A stretch of 64,000 nt of DNA from Bacillota bacterium (GCA_023391635.1 JAEWAQ010000013.1:1-64000), one strand, 5' to 3'. Counted from the stretch's first letter, positions 26,909 to 36,590 are shown. Made by a program: numbers and translations. The notes: a model not told the origin generated them from the sequence alone.

Positions 26909-28597
26909 TTATTGGCCCAACAGCTTCATGTTTTGCTGATATATCTCTGTTTTAAACTTCTCTACCTTCTCGAATCCGAGCTTGTAAGCATTGTCCAGGG
27001 CTTCTGCAATCGCGGCTCTGCTCTGGCTCTCGTCCTTGGCCATCACGATCTTCGGCAGCGCCTTCAGATTCAAGTCGCTGAACGATGCGGCGGCGATGCC
27101 TTCCGGCGATTGCGGCTCAGGAGTCGTGCCGATATAAGCGTCCGTGTTCATGCTGTGCTTCCAAATGATATTGATCTGCGCCTGAGTGGCCCAATCGCGC
27201 TCCTCCACCGGTTTCCTGTTGTCATTGGCCGCCTTGGAGAAGTCCGCATATTTGGTGTTTCCGAGAATCCCCCATACGCCGATGCCCAGCGCTTTCCTCT
27301 CTTCACTGCTCAGCGACGACAGATTCGATTTCAGAATCGGATAGCCTTCGCTGTCAAGCTCGTCGTACAGACCGCCTTCCGGACCATAAACATTAAGCCT
27401 CGAACCGTCCTCGGAAACGATGCTGTCCAGCAACTGGAAGATCCGCTCGGGATTCTTCGCTTTATTGCTGATGCCGACGACGTTCCAGCCGAGCGTCGAA
27501 TACGTCGAATTGTAGACTTTGCTCTGATCGACGCCAAGAGCGGCAGGGGGTTCGATCACGATATAGTCATTGGTCGGATCGTGATCCCTAAGCGTATTCC
27601 GATAATCTTTAAGATCGGACGTGATATTGTTCCCGGCGTACACGGCGACTCTGCCTGTCGTCAGCTTCTCTTGAATTTGTTCCGATTTCTCGACGAAGTA
27701 ATCCTTGTTGATCAATCCATTGTTCCAAAGCTTGTTCAAGTACAGCAGAGCATCGATCGCCCGGGGTTCGTTGAAGTACAGTTTCAGCTCGTTTTGGATC
27801 GGAACGACGCCTTCAACGGCATTCAGGGGATTCAGACCGAACGAGCCCATCATCAGATCGATCATGCCCGATTCCGCAAATTGGATCGGAACGACCGTTT
27901 TACCGTCGACCTTCAGGTTGCTGTCTTTCACCAGCTTCAAATAATGCAACAGATCGTCCGTCGTTTGCAGCTTCGGTGAGCCGAGCTGTTCGTAAATGTT
28001 TTTGTTGATCGCCCATCCGCCGTTGCCGGTCGGATGGTCGGTCGTCGTCGCGTAGTTCAGCATGCCGTACACTTTTCCGTTCACTTTGGACAGTTCGATC
28101 GTCTTGTCGTCGATGATCCGTTTATAGCTCGAATTATTGTTGATGAATTCGTCAAGCGGGATCAGCTTGCCCAGTTGAATCAGCTTCAAATAGTTGGCGT
28201 CCCGGTCCATCTGAATGACATCGGGCAGATCGTCGGAAGCGATCATGACGTTGAGCTTCTGGATCGGATCGCCTTCCGGCTTGGCCTTTTTCATCTTGAT
28301 ATTGAACTTTTCGTTATAGAACTGGGAAACCTTGTCGTCTCCCCATTTAGCCGAAGCATCATACCAATCGTAGTTGAAATACGCGGTAAATTCGTAAGGC
28401 TCCAGCGGCGCCGGAGTTGCTGACTCGGCGGCAGTCTGCGTTTGCGACGGCGTCGACGCAGGAGAAGACGCAGGCGATACCGAAGATGACGGCGCTGCCT
28501 CTTTTTTGCTGCAGGCCACTGTGAGCGCCAGCAGCATAATAATGGCGAGCATGGTCACAAACAAACTTTTCTTGCTTTTTACATGACTGTTCAACAT
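26909..28597 (-). CDS. LplA-type extracellular sugar-binding lipoprotein
   Basis: 562 residues. Lipoprotein signal peptide with lipobox LTVAC (Cys near 29) followed by a Ser/Pro/Thr-rich tether. The body matches the long LplA/YtcQ-type binding proteins of Paenibacillus (DDLPDVIQMDRDANYLKLIQLGKLIPLDEF, MYGMLNY-like segment, AQINIIWKHSMNTDAYIGT near the end). It captures an oligosaccharide for the LplB/LplC permeases encoded immediately upstream. ATG at 28597 with GGGAGG about six bases before. Substrate unknown; neighbouring beta-helix and GH5-like enzymes suggest a plant or bacterial polysaccharide fragment. Confidence 0.93.
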   Translation of the reverse strand: MLNSHVKSKKSLFVTMLAIIMLLALTVACSKKEAAPSSSVSPASSPASTPSQTQTAAESATPAPLEPYEFTAYFNYDWYDASAKWGDDKVSQFYNEKFNIKMKKAKPEGDPIQKLNVMIASDDLPDVIQMDRDANYLKLIQLGKLIPLDEFINNNSSYKRIIDDKTIELSKVNGKVYGMLNYATTTDHPTGNGGWAINKNIYEQLGSPKLQTTDDLLHYLKLVKDSNLKVDGKTVVPIQFAESGMIDLMMGSFGLNPLNAVEGVVPIQNELKLYFNEPRAIDALLYLNKLWNNGLINKDYFVEKSEQIQEKLTTGRVAVYAGNNITSDLKDYRNTLRDHDPTNDYIVIEPPAALGVDQSKVYNSTYSTLGWNVVGISNKAKNPERIFQLLDSIVSEDGSRLNVYGPEGGLYDELDSEGYPILKSNLSSLSSEERKALGIGVWGILGNTKYADFSKAANDNRKPVEERDWATQAQINIIWKHSMNTDAYIGTTPEPQSPEGIAAASFSDLNLKALPKIVMAKDESQSRAAIAEALDNAYKLGFEKVEKFKTEIYQQNMKLLGQ

Positions 28598-28636
28598 GTT
28601 CCGCCTCCCGTTTGGATAGAACCCCTCTTATTGGCA

Positions 28637-29533
28637 TTAACCTTTTACCGAACCGATCATAACTCCCTTGACAAAATACTTTTGCAAGAACGGATAGACC
28701 ATAATGATCGGCAAAACTGCAGTAATCATGGTGGCCATCGTCACCGAGCGGGCGTTGATGGCGTTCGCCGCTCCCATGCGCTCCGCGTCCAGCCCCGCCT
28801 TGGCCATCGCTTCGGCGAACTTACTGGTGTCGATGATCGATACGAGCAAAGACTGGACAGGCTTGAGATTCTCGTTCGTAATGTAGATGGCGGCGTCGAA
28901 CCAGGCATTCCATTGGTACACCCCGTTGAACAAGGAGATCGTAGCGATGATCGGCGCGGAGACGGGCAGCACGATGTTGAAAAATATACGGAAGATGCCC
29001 GCTCCGTCCACCTTGGCCGACTCCTCTATCGCATCCGGCAACCCTTTGAAATAAGTCATCATGATGATCGTATTCCATACGCTGATCAGACTCGGAATGA
29101 CGTACACCAGAAAGTTGTTGATCAGATGAAGACTTTTGATCAACAGGTAAGTCGGAATCAGGCCGCCGCTGAAGTACATCGTGATCAGGCAGACGATCAT
29201 ATAGAAGCTTCTGCCCTTGAGATACGACTTCGACAACCCGTAGGCGAACATGGCGGTCGCAATAACGCTCGACACGGTTCCGACAAGTGTCCGCGATATG
29301 GTGATCATATAGGCGCGAAATAAGGAATCGTTATTGATAATCACCTTGTAGTTCTCGATCGTGAACACCCTTGGAATAATGCCGATCCCGCCTCTGCCGG
29401 TGTCTTTGGCATCGTTCAGAGATATAGCCAGGGCATTCAGGAAAGGGTACAGCGTAACAACAGCGAGCAGCGCCAGCACGAGATAAATGGCCGCATCAAC
29501 GATGACGTCCGATTTGGTTCTCCACAAATCCAT
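28637..29533 (-). CDS. Carbohydrate ABC transporter permease, LplC/YtcP type
   Basis: 298 residues with six predicted membrane helices and the inner-membrane EAA motif (EESAKVDGAGIFRIFFNIVLP). The start region VDAAIYLVLALLAVVTLYPFLNALAISLND and the C-terminal YPFLQKYFVKGVMIGSVKG tail are typical of LplC proteins. It pairs with the LplB-like permease encoded 47 bp upstream to form the channel of a CUT1 importer. The ATPase is not encoded here. Confidence 0.95.
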   Translation of the reverse strand: MDLWRTKSDVIVDAAIYLVLALLAVVTLYPFLNALAISLNDAKDTGRGGIGIIPRVFTIENYKVIINNDSLFRAYMITISRTLVGTVSSVIATAMFAYGLSKSYLKGRSFYMIVCLITMYFSGGLIPTYLLIKSLHLINNFLVYVIPSLISVWNTIIMMTYFKGLPDAIEESAKVDGAGIFRIFFNIVLPVSAPIIATISLFNGVYQWNAWFDAAIYITNENLKPVQSLLVSIIDTSKFAEAMAKAGLDAERMGAANAINARSVTMATMITAVLPIIMVYPFLQKYFVKGVMIGSVKG

Positions 29534-29580
29534 TTCGCATCACTTCTCTCCAGGCTTCCGACACTTGTTGGTCCAAGCTG

Positions 29581-30564
29581 TCAGAACAGGCTTTCCTTGC
29601 TGATTTTACGAGCGACTCTGTTGGCGATAACGAGCAGCGTGACGCTAAGCACGGATTTGAACACCCCTGCGGCTGTAGCAAATGAGAAGCGCATCTGGGT
29701 GATGCCCACCCGATATACGTAAGTATCGAGAATTTCCGACGTTTCGTACACCATCGTATTCCGAAGGCTGTTGGTCAGCAGCAAAATCTGTTCAAATCCT
29801 ACGTCCAGTATCCCGCCTACGGCGAGAATCAGCAGAATGACGACGGTCGGCTTGATGCCGGGCAGCGTAATATGCCATATTCTCTTGAAGCGTCCCGCCC
29901 CGTCGATCGCCGCGGCCTGGTACAGCTCCGGGTCGATCGCCGCGATCGCCGCGATGTAGATGATCGCGCTCCAGCCGACTTCCTTCCACAAATCGGTAGC
30001 AATCACGATTCCCCAGAAATACTTCGGTTCCCCCATGAAGAGAATCGATTCCTTGACCAGCCCGAGCGTCATCAGCGCATGGTTCACAATCCCGCCGTCC
30101 ACCGACAGAAGATCGAACGTCAATCCGGCTACAACCACCCAGGAGATGAAATGGGGGAGGTAGGTGATCGTCTGAACCGACCTGCGATATAATTCGCTGC
30201 GCACTTCATTCAGCAAGATCGCGAGCACGATCGGGACGGGAAAGCAGAAGAGGAGCTTCAGAAAACTGATGGCGAACGTGTTGCGGATAATCAAATCCAA
30301 CTCCGGCGTCTGGAAAAACATCTCGAAGTGCATCCATCCGACCCACCGGCTGAAGCCGATCACGTCTCCCAACTGATATTCCTGAAAGGCCATGATCAGC
30401 CCATACATCGGAATGTAAGAGAAGATGAGGATGAACAACACCCACGGAACGACCATCAATTGCAAATCCCACTGCTTCCGCCATTCCTTCAAATGCTGTT
30501 TTACAAATTTACGCAAATTTGGTTTTGTGTACGTTTTCATTTTAACAACAGAAGGGCTTTCCAT
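29581..30564 (-). CDS. Carbohydrate ABC transporter permease, LplB type
   Basis: 327 residues with six membrane helices and EAA motif (YQAAAIDGAGRFKRIWHITLPG). SYIPMYGLIMAFQEYQ and the C-terminal GVFKSVLSVTLLVIANRVARKI are characteristic of LplB. First gene of the LplB-LplC-LplA order. The ATG at 30564 is about 20 bases from the nearest GGGGAGG; a CTG codon 24 bases upstream of this ATG stands four bases after GGAGG, so the true start could be non-canonical. A -10 box and a 16-bp palindrome lie in front. Confidence 0.93.
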   Translation of the reverse strand: MESPSVVKMKTYTKPNLRKFVKQHLKEWRKQWDLQLMVVPWVLFILIFSYIPMYGLIMAFQEYQLGDVIGFSRWVGWMHFEMFFQTPELDLIIRNTFAISFLKLLFCFPVPIVLAILLNEVRSELYRRSVQTITYLPHFISWVVVAGLTFDLLSVDGGIVNHALMTLGLVKESILFMGEPKYFWGIVIATDLWKEVGWSAIIYIAAIAAIDPELYQAAAIDGAGRFKRIWHITLPGIKPTVVILLILAVGGILDVGFEQILLLTNSLRNTMVYETSEILDTYVYRVGITQMRFSFATAAGVFKSVLSVTLLVIANRVARKISKESLF

Positions 30565-30616
30565 GCGCAGCTGCGTCCGCAGTTCACCTCCCCGCCAAGC
30601 TCTTGAAACATACTGC

Positions 30617-30644
30617 AGAAATCATGATTTCTAACTCTATTATA
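30617..30644 (-). promoter_or_regulatory. TATAAT -10 box and 16-bp palindrome before the LplBCA cluster
   Basis: On the minus strand a perfect TATAAT (30639-30644) is followed six bases later by the perfect palindrome AGAAATCATGATTTCT (30617-30632), where the transcript would begin. No good -35 is seen (weak TTTACT-like sequence), which fits a promoter needing an activator such as the nearby YesN-type regulator. Confidence 0.65.
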
Positions 30645-30729
30645 TTTCTTCTGTCGACAAGTAAAATATTGCGAAACAATGATTTGTTAGGGTGGGACAC
30701 GGTCTTACGGCTTGGTGCTTGCACGGCCA

Positions 30730-31521
30730 TTACTTCCCATGTCGGGTTTTGGAGAAAAACTCCCGATTCAGCGCAGGAACGATCCTGTCCGCCTTGACGC
30801 CGGCAATATACTTCGCAAAGCTTTCAACGTAAAGTTCCAGCAGCGCTCGACCTTTCTCGGCGGACGCATGCTTCGGATCGCCGGCAAGATATTCCGGATA
30901 ATCGCTGTACCACCAGATGCCGGTATACGTTCCGGGAATGTGTTCCATCCGTTTCAACGGCAAGGCCGGCGTCTGCGGAATCAAGTCCTCCCGAACCAGC
31001 TCGGGAAACCCGTGCAGCATCAAGCTCGTCTCGCATTCGCAAGCGTGCCCGTGCAATTCCGAGTCGCAGATCTCGTTAAATTTCCGCTTCAGCTCCGGCT
31101 GCGAATTTCCCGTATACAAATAGATATTGTAGGACTTCTCCTCGTACAGGCTGCATTGTGCCAGGAACGGCAGAAAATGATTGTTGCCTCCATGCTCGTT
31201 ATAGATAATGATTTTGGTAAAACCGTTGCGGCCAATCTCGTCAAATACATTCTGCATCAGTTCCATCAACAGACTCGGCTTGATCGCAATCGTGCCGGGA
31301 TAACAGGTCGCCTCAAACACTTGCCCGAAATAATACGGCGGAAATACCATCGCCGGCTCAATATCGGCGGCCATGCATGCAATCTTGTGAGCCGCCAAAA
31401 AATCCGTTCCCAGCGGTAAATGGGCAAAGTGATTTTCCACCACCCCCATCGACAAAACACAAACTTCCGTAGCGGCCATCGCCTGTTCGAAAGCCGGCGC
31501 GCTTAAATTTTCCCACTGCAT
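30730..31521 (-). CDS. Creatininase-family amidohydrolase
   Basis: 263 residues from the ATG at 31521 (GGAGG ten bases upstream); the frame is open much further upstream, but that part overlaps the preceding gene and is not conserved. Metal-binding signatures: VENHFAHLPLGTD (Glu, His, Asp ligands) and YNEHGGNN. The family includes creatinine amidohydrolase and enzymes that open lactam or N-glycosidic rings; the actual substrate here is unknown. It is 34 bp after the DUF3604/PHP gene and 315 bp after the GH5-like gene's neighbour boundary, and probably belongs to the same catabolic unit. Confidence 0.87.
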   Translation of the reverse strand: MQWENLSAPAFEQAMAATEVCVLSMGVVENHFAHLPLGTDFLAAHKIACMAADIEPAMVFPPYYFGQVFEATCYPGTIAIKPSLLMELMQNVFDEIGRNGFTKIIIYNEHGGNNHFLPFLAQCSLYEEKSYNIYLYTGNSQPELKRKFNEICDSELHGHACECETSLMLHGFPELVREDLIPQTPALPLKRMEHIPGTYTGIWWYSDYPEYLAGDPKHASAEKGRALLELYVESFAKYIAGVKADRIVPALNREFFSKTRHGK

Positions 31522-31555
31522 CCCGCTCGCTCCTCCATTTTCGGTTTGGTTCCGA

Positions 31556-33373
31556 CTATTCAAACCAGATCGGGCTTGAATAAGCAATATGGTTGTCGAT
31601 CTGCGTTGCCCGCACATACCAGTACGACCGCCCGCTGCAATTCGCGGTAATATCTGTCGCAAACGCCGCGCTGTAAGGCTTGAACCGCGTATGCAATTCA
31701 CCGTTCCGGATCAGGTCGACCGCCTTGAACGGGCGTTCGCCCATCACTGAAATATGGATCTCCTTCTTGCCCGTTTGCGACATTGCCGCTCCCATCAATT
31801 GCTGATTGATCGTAAACAGCAAGCGGATCCGGGCATTCGTCGTCCCGTACGTCTGTCGCTTGCGAATGGCTTCGAATATCGCCGATTTGGTCAATTCCTT
31901 GGCATACACCGCGATCAGTCCATTTTTGCCGGGATGCCCTTTATGCCCGTCAGAGTTGCATATCAACCCGTAGCGGCAGCCCCGATCCAGAAAGAACCGC
32001 GCGTTGCGATCAGGCCGCGAGATGGAACGCCAATATTCCGGCAGTCCTCTCTCCAGCGCGGTTTGGCTTTCATAGCTGCCTATACATGAATTAACCTCGA
32101 GCACAGGCTCGACCCCCTCGTCCGGACAGTCGATCCATTCGCCCTCCGCCAGCGAACCGACATTGTGCAAATGCGGTATTGTCATGAAGTCCTTTCCCCT
32201 GAATTGCTTCCACACCCTTTCAATCCCGGTCAAGCCCGGATCGTCAATTTCCGAATAAGCAACCGACTCATTGAAGAGTACGACGGTGTCTCCTCTGGCG
32301 CAGGAAAACTCGAACCCGGCAAACGCCAAAAACTCGCCAGTCCTGGTGTATCGATCCACCGCTTCATTCAGGCGATTCCATCGATCTCGGCCAATCTTGT
32401 GGCGTTCGGAATCATCGGGGCCATGATGGTCGGTCACCGCCATAAAATCGAGCCCGGCCGCATATTTGCCATAGGCAAACGTCAATTGCGCATCGATCTC
32501 GCTCTTCTCCCGCTCGGAGCAGTCCGCGGAAGCCGACGAGTGAACATGCAGATCGCCAAAATAGATGTTGTGCCCCGCAAACACATTCGTATTCGTCGGA
32601 GCGTCAAACAGGGGAAGCTGGCGGCTCGAGATGGCCGCGGCGGGGTCGTCGATTTCGTAAACGCCGTAGGCGTTGACGCTGCCGACCGGCTGTTCGTTGA
32701 TCCAGGCGGCAACGTCATCGACAGGACAGGGGTTGGAAAATCGGTCCAGCACAAGCAGCCTGGCTTTCCGGGCGCTGCGAATCACCCGCAGCTTCTCCGG
32801 TTCCCGCGGTACAATCCTGAAGCGAAGCGGCAGGGCAGCATCGGGCTGCGGCCGTTCATAGCCTGTAAAATCTCTGCCCAAATCCGGCAACCCCTGCGAA
32901 CCGTCCCGAAAATACCGCACCTCGATCGTGTTGTAAAATTCGCTCTGCAGCACCAGTGGGGTCACTTTGACGCCGGTGCCGAAACCGTCGCGCGTGTAGC
33001 CCCATTTGATCAGCACTTCGTCTCCCGCCTCGGCTCTCCCGTCCACAAAATCAACGACAAACATGCGCTGCGCCGCGCTCTTCGCGTTGCCTCTGTGCAA
33101 ATCCGCGGTAAAAGCCATCGCTTCGACATCCCATACGCGTTGCCGATAAACGATATCGGGGTTGGAGCAAAGCACTTCCATAAAGCCGTCAACCTCTTGT
33201 TCGAAGCAGGAAGGGCGACTGTAGCCCAGATAGGCCGGCATATCCAGCACGATTCTGCTGCCGTCTGCCCGGAAATCGGGCCCCAGGACAAGCCTGATCG
33301 TGATTTCAACACTATCTCCCGCCAGAACCTCCGTCGGGGATATTTCCGATGCCAGAAAAATAGGATTACCCAT
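31556..33373 (-). CDS. DUF3604/PHP-domain metal-dependent hydrolase
   Basis: 605 residues, no signal peptide, start ATG at 33373 with GAGG ahead. Residues 1-270 are a beta-rich N-terminal region of unknown role (VLAGDSVEITIRLVLGPDF). The PHP-type metal centre begins at YFGDLHVHSSASADC (about 272), with DFMAVTDHHGP (about 310), a mid-region GFEFS and HLHN (about 350-400), and NSDGHKGHPGK (about 480). These His/Asp clusters are the ligands of DUF3604/PHP phosphoesterase-like enzymes. Substrate unknown. Position between a GH5-like glycosidase and a creatininase-family gene suggests a shared breakdown route. Confidence 0.85.
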   Translation of the reverse strand: MGNPIFLASEISPTEVLAGDSVEITIRLVLGPDFRADGSRIVLDMPAYLGYSRPSCFEQEVDGFMEVLCSNPDIVYRQRVWDVEAMAFTADLHRGNAKSAAQRMFVVDFVDGRAEAGDEVLIKWGYTRDGFGTGVKVTPLVLQSEFYNTIEVRYFRDGSQGLPDLGRDFTGYERPQPDAALPLRFRIVPREPEKLRVIRSARKARLLVLDRFSNPCPVDDVAAWINEQPVGSVNAYGVYEIDDPAAAISSRQLPLFDAPTNTNVFAGHNIYFGDLHVHSSASADCSEREKSEIDAQLTFAYGKYAAGLDFMAVTDHHGPDDSERHKIGRDRWNRLNEAVDRYTRTGEFLAFAGFEFSCARGDTVVLFNESVAYSEIDDPGLTGIERVWKQFRGKDFMTIPHLHNVGSLAEGEWIDCPDEGVEPVLEVNSCIGSYESQTALERGLPEYWRSISRPDRNARFFLDRGCRYGLICNSDGHKGHPGKNGLIAVYAKELTKSAIFEAIRKRQTYGTTNARIRLLFTINQQLMGAAMSQTGKKEIHISVMGERPFKAVDLIRNGELHTRFKPYSAAFATDITANCSGRSYWYVRATQIDNHIAYSSPIWFE

Positions 33374-33485
33374 AGCAAACCTCTTTTCGTCTCGGACATA
33401 ATGTACCGCACAGAAAAGTTTACTAGAGCCGGCATCGGAAAATAAGACGGTGAACCAACGATTCCTTATTGTAAAACCAACCTCG

Positions 33486-35414
33486 TCAACGCCTGCGCAG
33501 CTTCAAGACAGCACCGTCCCCCGGCGCAAGATGACATAGCGGGATCGCATCTTGTTGAACGTCTCCGTAGAGACATTCGCCGAACATCCAGTCCTCGGAC
33601 AACAGCAGCTCTATGGCTGCAGGCTGTTCCGAATAATTGACAAGCACGGCCATTAAGGAATGGTCATCCACCTTATGCTCGGTAATGCCAATGAGCGGAT
33701 GACCGCATTGAATGGCGCGATCCGCCCGTACGGCTCTGGATAATTCGCGATAGATTGTCCAGTAAGGGAACTCTTCCGTGCGGTAACAGGCTTCCGGTCG
33801 CCGGATCAGCTCCGTTTCAAGAGGTAGTGACAAGAAATAAATATGGCCGTGGCCATACGGGCATACCGTAAACACGGCGTTGCCATCCGCTTCCGCAGCG
33901 AGAACCTTTGCGCGAGCAGCGCACACATCGAGCTTGAACGACCCGTTAAGCCGCATGCCGACATGGCCATCCCGGCCGCTCAGCGTCAAGACAGCCTCCT
34001 CGGTCCGCCTCCCTCTTCCCCGCACTTCCAGTCCCGTTGTTTGTTCGAACTCCAGTAAATAGCCATCGTCGAGAGAAATGTATAGCTCCGCGCCATCGCG
34101 AACGCGCTGCAGCAGCGCTTGCCATCGTTGTTTGGGCATGCCCCCCGTCCCGCTGAGACACGGGAGCAAGTAAAGCGGCGCTTCCGGCAACGGCTGATCC
34201 TCAAAGCGATAGATGAGGTCGAATCCTGCCTGCTTGGCCAGAATGAAAGAGCCGTAAGCGATCGCCCAGTGGTCGCCGGACGTATTCAGAATACAAACGG
34301 CTTCCGTCCGGCAGGGAGGGAGCGCAGGCAGGCTATCCATCACCCTGCGCAGACGCCCCATCTCACTCAGCGCAGGCTTGACGCGCCCTTCTTCGGTTAC
34401 GAGTCCAAGCTCGCCCTCGCATGCATTCGAATCATACGGCGCGTGACTGAGCTTTGTCTGATCGAAAGCGCACCACCACAACAGACCGTGGCAGCCGTGC
34501 GCCCACAAGGTGAGCATGGAGGCGCGCAGAAAAACAGCAGCTTCCGCTTCGCCGGACACCATGGGCCCCATCGTACCGATTTCTTCCGCGAAGCATGGCT
34601 TCCCTCCGATCTGCCCATAATACAAGCTCTCCGCCGCCGCGTGCAGCTGGGGCCGAATCGTCGTGAGCGGGTCGTAATCGGCATAAGGTGTCCAATACGG
34701 GTACGGGTGCGTCGTCAGAATATCCGTCAGTTCTCCTTGATCCTGCATCCTCCAGTCGCCAGTCGGCGAAAATCCGTGCATGCCGGATACAAGCGGGCGG
34801 CCGTCATCCTCCGATTTTATAGCACCGGATAATGCTGCCGTCCAAACATACGCTTCCTCACTGGAGTCGACAGGCGCCATGGAATTGCATTCGTTTCCCA
34901 AATCCCAGGCGACGATCGCGGGGTGATCCTTCATCGAACGAACGAAGCAGCGCACGAATCGAACCTGCCACTGGATCGCCAGCGGATCGGTCAACACATT
35001 GCGTCCCGCCAGCGCTGCAGGTACGAATAGACGGCCGCTCATCCAGCCGGTGACAAGCCCGACGATCAGCTTCAGGCCAAATCGGCCGGCGATATCCGCG
35101 AATGCGCGGAACTTGTCCATGGATTCCCGCGACACCCCGGAACGGCCCATCTCATCGTCCGGCAAGCGCTGCTCTCCGAATCGAACCCCCGCCGCGTGCC
35201 CATTTCCGCCGTACACCATTTCGATTGGCTGAAAATCAGGCCACAGCGGGAACACCCGCAGAACCTCCAGCCCCTGTTCCGACAATAGCTTCATGTCCCG
35301 CTCAATCACATCCGGGCGCCAGTCCGACCACATCGCGGTGCCGGCATGGGATGCCCAGTAGTTGCAGCCAATAAAAAAACGATCCTGTCCCTTCCACAGC
35401 CGCGCCTCACTCAT
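33486..35414 (-). CDS. GH5-like intracellular glycoside hydrolase with beta-galactosidase trimerisation-like domain
   Basis: 642 residues from the ATG at 35414 (AAAGGAGG eight bases upstream). No signal peptide, so cytosolic. The TIM barrel (about 1-340) opens FFIGCNYWASHAG and has the clan GH-A acid/base Glu in WDLGNEC (about 176) and a second Glu in CFAEEIG (about 275), the likely nucleophile. Residues about 380-560 resemble the amidotransferase-like trimerisation domain of GH42 enzymes (FILAKQAGFDLIYRFEDQPLP), and the C-terminus is a small beta domain. Likely cleaves imported beta-linked mannosides, glucosides or galactosides; the exact specificity is not readable. Divergent from an AraC regulator, 102 bp apart. 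Confidence 0.85.
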   Translation of the reverse strand: MSEARLWKGQDRFFIGCNYWASHAGTAMWSDWRPDVIERDMKLLSEQGLEVLRVFPLWPDFQPIEMVYGGNGHAAGVRFGEQRLPDDEMGRSGVSRESMDKFRAFADIAGRFGLKLIVGLVTGWMSGRLFVPAALAGRNVLTDPLAIQWQVRFVRCFVRSMKDHPAIVAWDLGNECNSMAPVDSSEEAYVWTAALSGAIKSEDDGRPLVSGMHGFSPTGDWRMQDQGELTDILTTHPYPYWTPYADYDPLTTIRPQLHAAAESLYYGQIGGKPCFAEEIGTMGPMVSGEAEAAVFLRASMLTLWAHGCHGLLWWCAFDQTKLSHAPYDSNACEGELGLVTEEGRVKPALSEMGRLRRVMDSLPALPPCRTEAVCILNTSGDHWAIAYGSFILAKQAGFDLIYRFEDQPLPEAPLYLLPCLSGTGGMPKQRWQALLQRVRDGAELYISLDDGYLLEFEQTTGLEVRGRGRRTEEAVLTLSGRDGHVGMRLNGSFKLDVCAARAKVLAAEADGNAVFTVCPYGHGHIYFLSLPLETELIRRPEACYRTEEFPYWTIYRELSRAVRADRAIQCGHPLIGITEHKVDDHSLMAVLVNYSEQPAAIELLLSEDWMFGECLYGDVQQDAIPLCHLAPGDGAVLKLRRR

Positions 35415-35464
35415 GTTGCATTCCTCCTTTGCACCCCACTGTACAAGAACCCGATTGCAGGTGA

Positions 35465-35470
35465 TATAAT
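35465..35470 (+). promoter_or_regulatory. -10 box in the divergent AraC / glycosidase intergenic region
   Basis: TATAAT on the plus strand, 47 bp before the AraC-type start codon, with only a weak -35 (TACAAG at 35442-35447, 17 bp spacer). The 102-bp intergenic region must also hold the glycosidase promoter; no clear box is seen on that strand. Confidence 0.55.
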
Positions 35471-35516
35471 AAAGCTGCAAATAAATATAACGATTCTATG
35501 CTTCGGGGGAGAGGCT

Positions 35517-36479
35517 ATGTCCGCAGTCAGATCGGATCGGGCGTCATCGACATTAACCGTATCCGATGATATCTCCGCCATAAAGCCTTATTTTGAAAAC
35601 AACAAAAACCGCGCCGGCGGCTTCGAGTATCCGTTCTATGCGGCTGCGGTCGATGCGGATAGGGAACAAGGCTATGAAGTGCCGCCTCATTGGCACTATC
35701 ATTTGGAACTGCTGTTTTTCGCCCAAGGAGCAGCAGACGTTCTGATCGGAAACCGTTCGATACGGGCTCAGGAAGGTGAGCTGCTGCTAATCCCTCCTTG
35801 CGGCGTGCATGCCGTTTCGGTGCCGACGGGGATGACTTCCCGTCACTATGTCATCGGTTTGGATCCTGCGCTGCTTACGCCGATGCCGTCCTTGTTTACA
35901 ATCGTTAAGTACGTTTTACCTTATTCGAACAGCGAAGGACTTCGTTTCACGCCAGCAGACTTAAGCGTTTGCGGCTTAAGCGGCTTCAACGTACTGGCCG
36001 AGCAACTGCTGTCGGAATACGAAAGGCAGGAACCCGCTTTCGAGCTGGCTGTTACGTCGATCATTTACCGGATCATGACAGGACTCGTCCGGCATGTGCC
36101 GGATTTTGGCTACACGGCCGAAAGATTATTGTCGGCGGATACGGAGAGAGACCGCAAACGTTTCCGCGAAACACTCGCCTATATCGACGAACGCAGCCAC
36201 GAACCTCTTACCGCTTCCGAGATGGCCCGACGCAGCTTGATGAGCTACAGCCACTTTGCCGCGTGCTTCCGCAGGCTCATGCACACCTCATTTACCACCT
36301 ATTTGCAATTTGTCCGCGTGCGCAAAGCCGAGCAGTTGCTGCTCGATCCCGAGTACAGCATCACCCAGATCGCTATGGAAACCGGTTTTAATCATTCGAG
36401 TTATTTCATCAAGCATTTTCGCCGGATTCGTGGTGTCACTCCACGCCAATATCGCCAGGCGATTCTCAATCTCAAATGA
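35517..36479 (+). CDS. AraC-family transcriptional regulator with cupin-type sensor
   Basis: 320 residues from the ATG at 35517 (GGGGGAGAGG four bases upstream); the open frame to 35346 runs into the divergent gene. The N-terminal cupin domain has PHWHYHLELLFFAQGAADVLI and the GELLLIPPCGVHAV strand, a typical sugar-sensing fold. The C-terminal AraC domain (about 215-318) has both helix-turn-helices (TASEMARRSLMSYSHFAACF and ITQIAMETGFNHSSYFIKHFRR) and ends VTPRQYRQ. Divergent orientation makes it the likely local regulator of the GH5-like, DUF3604 and creatininase genes. Followed by a terminator. Confidence 0.95.
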   Translation: MSAVRSDRASSTLTVSDDISAIKPYFENNKNRAGGFEYPFYAAAVDADREQGYEVPPHWHYHLELLFFAQGAADVLIGNRSIRAQEGELLLIPPCGVHAVSVPTGMTSRHYVIGLDPALLTPMPSLFTIVKYVLPYSNSEGLRFTPADLSVCGLSGFNVLAEQLLSEYERQEPAFELAVTSIIYRIMTGLVRHVPDFGYTAERLLSADTERDRKRFRETLAYIDERSHEPLTASEMARRSLMSYSHFAACFRRLMHTSFTTYLQFVRVRKAEQLLLDPEYSITQIAMETGFNHSSYFIKHFRRIRGVTPRQYRQAILNLK

Positions 36480-36562
36480 AATTGCCCACTCATCAGCCTA
36501 TTTCAATCGCAGATCGATGCTTTCTTGGCGAAGCAATAGAGGTGTTGATGCGCATGTAATAG

Positions 36563-36590
36563 GAAACCCGGCCGCGAATGGCCGGGTTTC
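36563..36590. terminator. Bidirectional terminator after the AraC gene
   Basis: A perfect 11-bp GC-rich stem (GAAACCCGGCC at 36563-36573, GGCCGGGTTTC at 36580-36590) with a 6-base loop, between the convergent AraC and VOC genes. Confidence 0.88.
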
